Assembly (NCBI GenBank): GCA_964030475.1
Contig: CAXIPT010000005.1
Span: 4,483,960-4,547,959 of the forward strand
Length of the DNA stretch: 64,000 bases
Origin: Tethya wilhelma
Taxonomy: Eukaryota; Porifera; Demospongiae; Tethyida; Tethyidae
Direction: 5' to 3'
Part shown: positions 22,801 to 33,121 of the stretch, piece by piece
Layout of the letters: each line of letters begins with the position of its first letter
How positions within the stretch are numbered: the stretch's first letter is position 1
The notes under the pieces: model-generated
What the model saw: only the letters and a program-made list of their open reading frames with translations
Databases searched by the model: none
What the model was told of the DNA's origin: nothing
Position numbers and translations under genes: made by a program

Positions 22801-24999
22801 CCAATACACACATGGAGACATGATACATGCATAAAGTAACCATATCACAATAAATGATGGGAAGACTTGGATCCGGCCTGTTATACACATTCTGGTACAA
22901 ACACATGACACTGTATATCATGTATACTTACAAGCTAAACTACATGCTCATCAATTTAGCCATAAAAGTGCGTACAAATCAAGTCATCTTACTAACTAAC
23001 CTCTAGCGTCTCTGCTGGGTTCAAGATGCTGAGGTCCATTCAGTGTAGAGGTTGAGGGAGGTTGCATCATCAGGAGCTGATGGTGGTGGTCAGTATTTCT
23101 AACAGGGGCATAGCTTGATGGATCGACCAGTGAAGAACCACCTAACTCTTGAGTATTATCAGTCATTGCAGTGATGGAGAGATCAGGTGGTTGAGGCAGT
23201 GCAGTCGCTGAGATAAAGGGTGGTTGCCGTGAGTGAACGGGCATGCTGGAATGCTCAGTAGAAGTAGACGAATCTTGTGAGCTACTTGAAACAAATGTTG
23301 GTGCTAGGGAAAATTTCACAGTGGGTCTGTAAGAATCACGGGCTCCTGTAACAATGGGTCCACCAAAGTTATCTTGGAGAGCTGGTTGGTCGTTGCTTGT
23401 AGGGGCTCCTAGTGATGGCATTGAGGTAGGGAGAGGAGGGAGGGAGCTAGGGGGAGGGACATTGAAATCATGGCTTCTGGAGGGATCACTGGATGAGGAG
23501 GAGGAGGTGTGGTCGGTGGGTGTGGTCAAGGAAGGAGAAGATTGATCACTGTTGTAGAGATCGGGACTGTTTGCTGTTTGGCTAGTGGCAACAGGCTTCA
23601 GGTGTGGTGGATCAGTGAGTGGTACAGTGATGGGGGGTTGTGATCCTCTAGAGCTGTCTTGAAGTGGATGGGACAGCTTCGTAGGAGGTTGCACATTGTT
23701 TTGAGCACCATCTGAATGTGGTCGCTGAATATGAAGGAGAGGTATTTGAGGAGGCCCTTTTGGTCTGTCATTGCTCACACCAGTGATCCCTGATGGTCCC
23801 TCTTCTTGACTGAGTTCCAAACTTTCCAGAGAAGGTTCACTGCATGGTTCAGTTGCTAGCAGTTGTGAATGTGCCAATTCAGTATGGGCCTGGGTACCTG
23901 TACAGCAATATAAACGATATTCATAGTTTACACTTTGCACTGATGAAGCCAGACTCATTAGCGTGTAAGGTCATGGCTTCATCAGGACAAAGTTCACAAA
24001 TTTAAAGTTAACGTAGTAAACATGGCAGACGGGAACGTGATAGCTGTATTCGTTGTACTGTTTGTCCTCTTTATATGCTGCCCAACGGTACTTTGTATAG
24101 CTTGTCCTTGCTACCTAGCCATCAAGACTCTCTGCTTTCAAGACTCTCCTCCTCAACCGCAACAGCGAAGACATAGAAGAAGAAATCAACAAACTGTTAT
24201 AAACACACAACCCGAAGCCACAGAGGATGCTATGAACTACCGAGAGTCCATACTGTTTCACGACCCCCCACCAACCTATGACCACTGCAGCGAGTACCCA
24301 ACTGTTGAGTCACCTACAACACAACGGGCAGACTTTAGACATGATGAAACTGAGAGTGAGCTAGTCCACAGCCCATTTGAAGAGCAGGGAGCATTCACTG
24401 AGTTCTCTGAATACGATGATGAGTCCCAACCTCCCCCAGACTACACTTCACAAGTGCTAGATATGGAGGTCAGTCGTATTAACTCATTTTCCCAGAGAAA
24501 CCAAAGTGGAGTATTGAGCACAGTTGCAGAGAGCAGGCTAGTGTCTCCTCCACCAGACTACACCTCTCAGGTGGTGAGTATGGATGGCATGATGCCCACA
24601 ACTGGCAGTGAGGCTGAAATACGTTTCGGCAGCACAATTTTAGAAGACGAGCCATCATTGGATGAAGAGTCCTCACAGACTGAAAATTTTAATGAATCAT
24701 GATGGATAACTAGCCACGAATGCTTGAAAATGCCCACTGTATGACAGGTATGAGAATGTAGTAATATGGAACACATGCTACTAGTACAGCCGAGAACTGT
24801 TGGTTAAATGGGCACCGTATACAATAGCAATTGAAGGTGTTATGATTCTTGAACATCCCCTATTTTTGCAATAAACTGTATATTTGTGTAAAGTGAATGC
24901 TGTCCCAAACATTCTTTGATAATTAGCCTCAAATTAGAGGTTCCAATCGATGTTAACTTCTAGAATGAGCGCGCCAGGGTTGGCAACAGTCATACATTA

Positions 25000-25037
<38 letters not shown>

Positions 25038-26914
25038 ATTACTAACCATGTGTCCTGACAAAGAGCCTCTCAAATGCTTGCTCCATGTCTCTCTCCTGTT
25101 CTGAAATTATCTCTCCTCTCCTGTGAGCTGGCTGAAACAGGTTGACCTTCAAACAGAGGGCAATGATACACATAAGTGTATAGTACAATATTATATGGGT
25201 TGAAAATCAAGACAATACCGGCATTTTAGCAAGAGACTTTTGTCGATGTGTTCTATCCTGTCGTTCAAGGCTCTTTAACTGTGTGAGGATATCCTCCTTC
25301 TCCTACAATGATAGTCACATTACATCTTTTCGTGCAAGTTTTGTGAAGTATGTACCTTTTCAAGTTTCACTTTTGCCAGGGCATGTTTATGTCTCAATCT
25401 AGCTTTCTCCAACTGCTCTTCATGAGATGCAACCAAATGCTAATAAAAAATTTTATATTCAGCTTTACCATTGATATAGAGAAAAAAAAATCATAGGTAA
25501 ACTGTGGGAGAGCCTGCATGGGAACTAGTGGTATTGATGCTCTACAATAAAATCATTACTAGTATGCAGGTACACAGTTAGTCTTGCTATGTATGAGGGG
25601 TCTGGCATGTGCGAGACTGGTACACAGTCTCACAGAAATTAGGGACCACCTTCACCTTTTCAATGATTTCATTCTCCTGTGTCTTTGCTGCTGCCATCTC
25701 ATTGGCGTTGGGTGTGTCAGTATGATGTGAGTCCATCCTCCTCACCACAGTGTTAGGGATGTGATAGTAGGTGGAGGCATAGCCTTCAGCCTCTCTCAAA
25801 TGAACACGACGACCCTTTCCAACAACAAGGTCCTGAGTGAATATTAGAAGAGGTTAGGTAGTAGAATTCAGAGAAAACATGTTCCAAAGGTGTTTCTGTG
25901 GCTCACCATGATGAGTGGTTGGGTGGGATGGGGTTTATTGGTTGCTACGTGCTTAGCTCTCTTCTTCTCAATTTCCAGAGCTTTCTTTCTTGATTTCAGT
26001 GAATGTTGCTTGGCTTCCTTCTCAACCAGCTTGTTGCTTGTGAGCTACAGAGTCAGGTAGAGAAAACAAAGATAAAATAATACTGTCGGGAGAGAGATTG
26101 TGTGCTAGTCAGCATATACCTCTCTCATTGCAGATTTGTGCCTCTCATCAGCACGCCACCTGATTCAATATTGTTCGTGTAAAGATAACATGTTACGCAT
26201 AAAAAGTACTATCAAGTGTACATCTTCAAATATCTACACCCCCTCACCTTTGTTCAGCTTCCAACAGTAACCGTAATTCCTGAACTCGATTCTGTTCCTA
26301 ATGAAATTAGAAGATAATTTGCTTATGGATTGTTTTCTAGTTATTGTATGCATGTTCTCAACACTTGAGCCATAAAGCTCTGTTACATTATCTGTGCCTG
26401 AACCTCTCTCCCTTAGCTTGGTTGAGGAGACTGAGAGTGGCACTAGGACATTTACAAAGCAGTATATCTTGGGCCAGGGATGAGGGTATACATATGCACT
26501 GTCCACACAAACAAGTACCTCGTTGATGTGCTGTGCATCGGTGTGCCCTCTGCCCATCTCTCCCACCCTGGAGAGGTAGTGACTCTCCAGCTCTCTGAGC
26601 TCATCCTCGTGAGATGCCATCAAGGCTGCGTCAAGGTGCTGCTGAATGGCCAGTTGCTCTTGCTCCCTCTTTGACTTGACCTCCTCTCTCAAGGATTTGG
26701 CTAATTCCCTCTCTTGTTCTCTCACTTGAAGGAGCCTAGCCTTACGACGTTCAGTGCGCTTCTTTTGCAGAGCAGCAGCCTGTAGTTATGAAATTATGGA
26801 TGGGTTTGTAGGTTTTAGCTGACAATAGTACAGATGTAGTACTTAAATTCTCTGATATACCTCCTCATTGGGACTCAAACGACACATATATCGGGATCTT
26901 GAAGTGGCAGCCAT
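19863..26914 (-). CDS. CEP295: CEP295 (KIAA1731) centrosomal protein
   Basis: Fifteen coding exons keep phase and give 1,251 residues: 26861-26914, 26519-26779, 26248-26297, 26120-26159, 25907-26044, 25656-25832, 25356-25439, 25219-25302, 25047-25131, 23001-23897, 22500-22758, 20923-22259, 20597-20675, 20364-20463 and 19863-19973. The N terminus carries the CEP295 signature: RLSPNEE, then RLLQVREQERELAKSLREEV, then a long coiled coil and a STYYHIPNTVVRR block. The C terminus carries the ALMS motif (RLPEVKLRREEE followed by NRERAKQYQQR). Between them lie about 800 Pro/Ser/Thr-rich, low-complexity residues with no recognisable fold. In vertebrates CEP295 acts in centriole-to-centrosome conversion and centriole elongation. 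It is shorter here than the human protein, the loss being mostly in the middle. Exon 1 is divergent from DNAJC3, 444 bases away, and one intron hosts a nested gene. Confidence 0.9.
22345..22454. mobile_element. 92-bp MITE (TAGCCTCGTTCCCAGGC family) in a CEP295 intron
   Basis: Terminal inverted repeats run tagcctcataccaaggcc against tagcctcgttcccaggcc, with the element at 22354-22445. Flanking nonamers tgtgtggtg and tgcgtggtg differ by one base and look like a 9-bp target duplication. Further copies are at 40141-40172 and 58138-58282. Confidence 0.75.
24022..24702 (+). CDS. Cys-rich single-pass membrane protein with three PPxY motifs (family member 4), nested in CEP295
   Basis: Intronless, 226 residues, on the opposite strand inside the CEP295 intron between 23898 and 25046. 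Residues about 6-37 form a hydrophobic segment rich in Cys (ICCPTVLCIACPC), followed by the basic QQRRHRRR. The tail carries three WW-type ligands: PPPTY followed by DHCSEYPTV, then two copies of PPPDYTSQV about 46 residues apart. The C-terminal half is acidic. The PPxY plus EYPTV pair links it to the small proteins at 14185 and 15573. WBP1, VOPP1 and Shisa-like proteins share this Cys-rich single-pass plus PPxY design; a role in recruiting NEDD4-family ligases for endosomal sorting is inferred. It is the longest and least decayed of the set. Confidence 0.75.
   Translation: MADGNVIAVFVVLFVLFICCPTVLCIACPCYLAIKTLCFQDSPPQPQQRRHRRRNQQTVINTQPEATEDAMNYRESILFHDPPPTYDHCSEYPTVESPTTQRADFRHDETESELVHSPFEEQGAFTEFSEYDDESQPPPDYTSQVLDMEVSRINSFSQRNQSGVLSTVAESRLVSPPPDYTSQVVSMDGMMPTTGSEAEIRFGSTILEDEPSLDEESSQTENFNES
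25004..25036. repeat. CA microsatellite in CEP295 intron
   Basis: CA dinucleotide tract a few bases beyond the splice donor of the exon at 25047-25131 (minus strand), inside the intron that holds the nested gene. Confidence 0.9.
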
Positions 26915-27205
26915 TGGAATTGCTGTGAGTTTATAGAAATTCAGAGGTGTATTATATACAGTCTATCATATCAATTATGAATGGCAGAAGCAGTAGACAG
27001 ACATTGAATCATAGAACGTACATTTGTGCTCAGATATAGTTCATAAATGTCACACCGCATGTGTAGACTGACTCTCTTTCGGCTCAGATCAGGTTCAGTT
27101 CTAGGGTTTGCAGCTGTTGTTCCACCATAGATACCCACACGAAATTTCGAAAGAGGACGTGAAGTTAATTCAAAATTATTTTGCTGAATCAGCAGTCTAC
27201 TTAAA

Positions 27206-27224
27206 CCAATCAGATTTCTCCACG
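27206..27224 (+). promoter_or_regulatory. ER stress response element (CCAAT-N9-CCACG) upstream of DNAJC3
   Basis: An exact match to the vertebrate ERSE consensus, CCAAT followed by nine bases and CCACG, lies 134 bases before the DNAJC3 start codon in the divergent promoter shared with CEP295. ERSE is bound by NF-Y together with ATF6/XBP1 in vertebrates, and DNAJC3/p58IPK is a known unfolded-protein-response target. Function here is inferred. Confidence 0.7.
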
Positions 27225-27358
27225 AAATTTAGGAACTCTAATAAAAGCACCTTCAGGTTTCTCCTCTGACTGCTCCAGGAGGTTCCATTAAAAGTGAACT
27301 GGCGTATGTCCTGGCGTGTATGCACGCTCTTGGGTTGTTCTGTTAGAAAGGAGTAAGG

Positions 27359-30356
27359 ATGAGAAGCGACTTCGTATATGTAGTCAAGTCCCTGGTGGTG
27401 ATATTCTTCAGCTTAGACGTGCAGTTGGATGGTGAGTACTTGTGTGTTTATTTGTACGACCAAATTGTAGTTGTAATTCTTTGCTCAGCAGCTATATCAG
27501 TGTCTAGGTGCTGTCCTGTACTTTGTAAAGTCATTGCTATACAATTGTGTATAATATTTATGCTCAAATGAACCCCTATTGTCCATGTATTAAAAGTCTG
27601 TTGATGTTTGCAGGTGCTTTGGGAGATCAGAGTGAAGTGGATAGACAGTTGGAACTAGGAAAGAAAGCTCTACATGATGGACAGCTAGGAGATGCTGTAT
27701 TGCATTACTCTGAAGCAATAAGTAAGCGTGCTGTATGATAATAGTATTGTCAAAATGCCCCCATAATGTAAGTAATTCACCCCCTAAAATTAATACTGCT
27801 GCTACAAATATTTATCTGTCCTTTCAGCCAGTCTAGAAGTGTAAATGAAATTGCTTGTAGTTAGCAACTTCTAAAGTATTTATTGCCAACACCCCAAAAG
27901 TTGATGTATACCAGTGTCAACTGTATGTTAGCCCTTGTTCAATGTCCCAAGAATAATGTCCATATATACGCCTGCATCATGAATATCAAATTAAAATCCC
28001 ATGTAATCATTTCAAATGCATCTTTTATGCTGTTTTCATTGTTGTACAGCATCAAAACAGTTGTTACTATGCACATACCAAGGGAGTGGCTCAGCCCCTC
28101 CCTCTAGCAGCAATTTGTATGAGTGCCATATTATTATTATCTCTTTTATCCCATGCAGATGGTGATCCCTCCAACTATCTGATATACTTTAAACGTGCTG
28201 CAGTTTACCTGGCCATTGGACAAACTAAGAAGGCCATTCCTGACTTGGATAAAGCGTTAGAGCTTAAACCAGACTTTAGCCAAGTAAGCATTGCTTCACT
28301 TACCCAGAAAAGTATCTGTGGAGGAATCTAAATGCTAAAGCTTATGAATAAAACTAGCTAGCTATCAGTACTACATTAATATCTTTCCTTTCTTGTGTTT
28401 ATCACTTGCATGCTTCCAACCTCTTGGCAGGCCCTTCTCCAGCGTGCTAGTACTCTACTGAGACTGGGAAGGATTGATGAGGCCGAGACCGACTATACTA
28501 AACTGGTAGGCTTAGGGGTTGTATTGACACATCACTGTATGAATTGAATCACCTCTCTCGTAGGCAAACTCAGCTCCAGATTCCATCAAGGAAGAGGCCG
28601 TGATACAGGTATGTGTAACCATCAAAATTTGATAACCATGTTCTCAAACTGTATTAGAACCTCATACTGCATCTGTTTGTACACAGCTCCAGGTGATCCC
28701 TGCCACTAGGGAGCACATTACTGTGGCTCAAGCAATGATAGCAAAGGATGATCATGTCGTGGCCATTGAATTCCTTGGACAAGCAATCGAGGTCAGTCTG
28801 CAGTGCCTTGCTTTGTATACCATGATGGATGTTTATATAAAGATGTGTGCTTGGCAGTTGGAACAAATCATGTCATAACTGAGCAGAATACTTAAACCAA
28901 TGACACGATCCATTGATTTTCCTTGAAATATGCACTTCATTGCAAAAATGAATATGACCCTTCCTTCTTTCTCACCTTTTGTACAACCATAACTGCCATC
29001 ATAGTCAATAGATAGCCTTGTGCACAGGCCACTCCATCTTTTTGTGTTACACGAGCTCAAGCTAGCCAATAGTTTTTGTTGTGTACAAGACTCACATACT
29101 CGTAAACATCTCCTATCTTATAATTAGTAATTCTAGTGCTTGGTTCCATTGTGTCTTCATCCAATCATGGATGATATAGGGCTATCTATGTTATTATGTA
29201 GGTTTGTCCTTGGGATGCTAAGCTGAGAGAGATGAGAGCTAACAGTTGTGAAGCAGTTGGGATGTACCAGTCCGCTATTAGTGATCTCAAGTAAGTACAT
29301 GCAATCATTATGAACATTGAATTGACATAACAATCCTAATATAGGTTAACGTTTTGTTGCATTTATTTTATTGCCTTGACTTTTGCTGGCTATCCCTCCT
29401 ATAGAATGACAACCAAGTTAATCAACGACAACACAGATGCCTTCTATAGAATCAGCATCCTCTACTACCAACTGGGAGAGGAGGAGGACTCTCTGAAGTG
29501 AGTCACTCAAACATTGTTTATAGCACTTTTGGATGCGTGTGTGCTATAGCAGTACATACTGGAATGGTGTGCTTCATATTTACAGAGAGATCCGGGAGTG
29601 TCTCAGACTGGATCCAGATCATTCACAGTGCTTCCCTTTCTATAAGGTACATACATGTGTTCGTGTTGTTTATTCAAATGGTGTGCTCTAAATAGCACAC
29701 ACTGTTTCCTACTGTACAATGAGAAGAAAGTACAGCTCACTGCTCACTAGCTGCTAGGTGCACACTGTTGATGTGTTGCTAATTGTATATGATTTATTCC
29801 AATATTACACAGAAAATTAAGAAATTAGATAAAAGATTAAAGTCGGCTAGTGAATACATGCAAGAACAGAAGTGAGTAAAAGAAGGATCAATATTATTGC
29901 TTCTTTGCAATTTTTCATATTGTATTTTTATTCTTTACTAAGGTATGACGATGCGATAGAAAAATTCCTTACAGTGCTTGATACTCAAGAAGATATTAGT
30001 CCATTTTTGGTCAGAATTAGATCAAATCTATGTCACTGCCACTCCAAGGTGTGTATTGAACCCATGTATTATCCTAGCACTATTTGTATTGGTGTTCACA
30101 ACGTTGTACTGTCCCATATGCATGCAGCGTATGATGTATTCATAACTCTATACATGCATGAATGTATTTCTAGGCGGGTAACTACACTGGAGGCAAGCAC
30201 TGGTGTGGTCTGGCATTGGAGTTGGATGAGGAGAATGTAGATGTGTTGTGCGATAGAGCAGAACTTTATATCAGTCAACAAATGTACGAGGAGGCAATTG
30301 ACGATTACCAGAGAGCAGCACGAGTTGAGAATCATCCTAAAAGAGTGAGTTTGACT

Positions 30357-30407
<51 letters not shown>

Positions 30408-31068
30408 GGTGAGGCTAGTAAGCTAAGTGTCTATTGTAACTATCATATTTCAGGTAGATGAAGGTCTTCAAAGAGCTCAGAAATTACTAAAACAATCTCA
30501 AAGAAGAGATTACTATAAAATTCTAGGAGTTAGTAGGTAAGCCAAATGGCTTATGTTACATTGCCTTACTTCACACTAATACTCTATCCTCATCAGATCT
30601 GCGACAAAGGGTGAGATCAATAAGGCCTACAGGAAGTTAGCCAGGCAGTGGCATCCTGATGCCTACGATGGAGAGAACAAAGAGAAAGCTGAAAAGATGT
30701 TCTACGACATTGCAGCGGCCAAGGAGGTCTTAACTGACCCAGGTGAAACACCACATATATTTATTGCCTAAAGCATGCCCGATTTACCGACTTTAGTTTA
30801 CAGACATATATTATTTAGCTATGTTTAGCCAGATTTGTTGGAATTGTAAGTTGTTACCTTAGTTTGAATAGACACTCTAGCTGTATAGCTACATTCAATA
30901 TGTGACATGTAATTGTGATGTCTCCTGTTATTTCTTGCAGAGATGCGTCAAAAGTTTGATAATGGTGAGGATCCCTTAGACCCCGAACAGAACACTGGTC
31001 ATAACCCTTTTGGTGGTGGATTTCCATTTGGTGGACAAGGATTTCAATTCAAATTTAAGTGGTCCTAG
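27359..31068 (+). CDS. DNAJC3: DNAJC3 / p58IPK, ER-lumenal TPR co-chaperone
   Basis: Fifteen exons keep phase and give 488 residues (human 504): 27359-27431, 27614-27721, 28159-28283, 28431-28505, 28564-28608, 28687-28791, 29202-29290, 29405-29497, 29586-29646, 29813-29871, 29943-30048, 30174-30344, 30454-30536, 30597-30742 and 30941-31068. A hydrophobic N-terminal signal (VVKSLVVIFFSLDV) precedes TPR repeats that follow the human protein block by block (DAFYRISILYYQLGE, ECLRLDPDHSQCFPFYK). A J domain starts at DYYKILGV near residue 388 and keeps HPD (QWHPD). It ends with EMRQKFDNGEDPLD and a Gly/Phe-rich FGGQGFQFKFKWS tail, with no KDEL. The protein would bind misfolded clients and stimulate BiP ATPase in the ER lumen. 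The last exon is duplicated downstream. Confidence 0.93.
30360..30406. repeat. GT microsatellite in DNAJC3 intron
   Basis: GT dinucleotide tract that starts a few bases past the donor of the exon at 30174-30344. Confidence 0.95.
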
Positions 31069-31878
31069 CATACATCAAAGTTATAATAGTAGAGCATTTT
31101 CATGTGTTAACATATATTTATATGTGATGACATGTACATTTACTTTCCAGTCATTAAATTGATAATTTCAATGAATATGTAGTCATGAAACATGTTGCTT
31201 GACTGATTTGATGGGACTAGAGTTGATACACACTAGTATGTTGGTGTCAGTAGGTTTGTTGAACTCTGCAATAGTATCACCATAGTTAGCAGCACCATAG
31301 TTATGATCAAGCAGCTACTGTACTGAATTTCGAAATATTCGAACAGTGTTCCAAGGTGACATAAACAACCTGCAGTCCCATGCACATCACATCCAAATTT
31401 TCTCGTCTAGCTACTGAGCATGCGCAGTTTCTGATTACGTTATCGGGAAATTACCGGCCGGCCAGTGAACGAGCACTGTTATTTTCTTCTCCGTTTTCTT
31501 GGCACTGAATCGGCGATTATATTTCCTGAAAATGGCAGAGGTGAGTAGAGATTGAAATATAGCTATTAAATTTTGGGGATGGTCTGACTCAGTGGCCACG
31601 GACAGGCTAGTAGATTTGTATCACAGTGACACTGACCACTGAGGTATTCTATATTGTTTGATTGTAGCTGTCAGGTATAAGTAGACATTGAGTCTTGTAA
31701 AACCCATACTGTAATTTTACAAGCCTGAGCAAAGTACTTACCAAGGAATCAGATAAGTCAGAAAACAGTATATGTACATGCATATGTCAGGTTGCATGTA
31801 GCCATACTGTCATATTGATGTCAGAGAGATTCCTTGTATGTAGTGATGTTGAGTGGAGTCAATGGAGGGAATCTATCA
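30809..31878. repeat. Duplicated block, copy 1 (DNAJC3 last exon to helicase exon 1)
   Basis: Near-identical to 32054-33121, with a few substitutions and a two-base indel early on. It holds the last DNAJC3 intron end and exon (30941-31068), the 463-base intergenic promoter and an MAE-encoding first exon at 31532-31540. It ends immediately before the N at 31879. Confidence 0.95.
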
Positions 31879-32053
31879 NGATTGTTGTGTGTTGCTTCAA
31901 TTGCAAAGGTTGTTCTAAGCCAACTGACCATTGAAGAATTTTTATCATAGCTTTGCTCATCAATTTTACCTTACTATTGTTTGAGTTATAGTAACTGATC
32001 CTATAAACATACACAAACAAGGAGTGGGCGAGCGAAGCGAGCCCCATTCCTTG
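31879..32053. other. Unresolved base and MITE-like hairpin between duplicate blocks
   Basis: Position 31879 is N, so the assembly is uncertain here. The following 174 bases occur only once in the window and end in a hairpin (caaggagtgggcgagc pairing with gcgagccccattccttg), the shape of a MITE terminus. Confidence 0.7.
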
Positions 32054-33121
32054 TATTATTTAGCTATGTTTAGCCAGATTTGTTGGAATTGTAAGTTGTT
32101 ACCTTAGTTTGAATAGACACCCTAGCTATATCTACATTCAATATGTGACATATAATTGTGATGTCTCCTGTTATTTCTTGCAGAGATGCGTCAAAAGTTT
32201 GATAATGGTGAGGATCCCTTAGACCCCGAACAGAACACTGGTCATAACCCTTTTGGTGGTGGATTTCCATTTGGTGGACAAGGATTTCAATTCAAATTTA
32301 AGTGGTCCTAGCATACATCAAAGTTATAATAGTAGAGCATTTTCATGTGTTAACATATATTTATATGTGATGACATGTACATTTACTTTCCAGTCATTAA
32401 ATTGATAATTTCAATGAATATGTAGTCATGAAACATGTTGCTTGACTGATTTGATGGGACTAGAGTTGATACACACTAGTATGTTGGTGTCAGTAGGTTT
32501 GTTGAACTCTGCAATAGTATCACCATAGTTAGCAGCACCATAGTTATGATCAAGCAGCTACTGTACTGAATTTCGAAATATTCGAACAGTGTTCCAAGGT
32601 GACATAAACAACCTGCAGTCCCATGCACATCACATCCAAATTTTCTCGTCTAGCTACTGAGCATGCGCAGTTTCTGATTACGTTATCGGGAAATTACCGG
32701 CCGGCCAGTGAACGAGCACTGTTATTTTCTTCTCCGTTTTCTTGGCACTGAATCGGCGATTATATTTCCTGAAAATGGCAGAGGTGAGTAGAGATTGAAA
32801 TATAGCTATTAAATTTTGGGGATGGTCTGACTCAGTGGCCACGGACAGGCTAGTAGATTTGTATCACAGTGACACTGACCACTGAGGTATTCTATATTGT
32901 TTGATTGTAGCTGTCAGGTATAAGTAGACATTGAGTCTTGTAAAACCCATACTGTAATTTTACAAGCCTGAGCAAAGTACTTACCAAGGAATCAGATAAG
33001 TCAGAAAACAGTATATGTACATGCATATGTCAGGTTGCATGTAGCCATACTGTCATATTGATGTCAGAGAGATTCCTTGTATGTAGTGATGTTGAGTGGA
33101 GTCAATGGAGGGAATCTATCA
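32054..33121. repeat. Duplicated block, copy 2
   Basis: Second copy of 30809-31878, at an offset of 1,243-1,245 bases. It contains an orphan DNAJC3 terminal exon (32184-32311) with its stop, and the first coding exon (32775-32783) that lies directly upstream of the helicase main exon. Confidence 0.95.
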
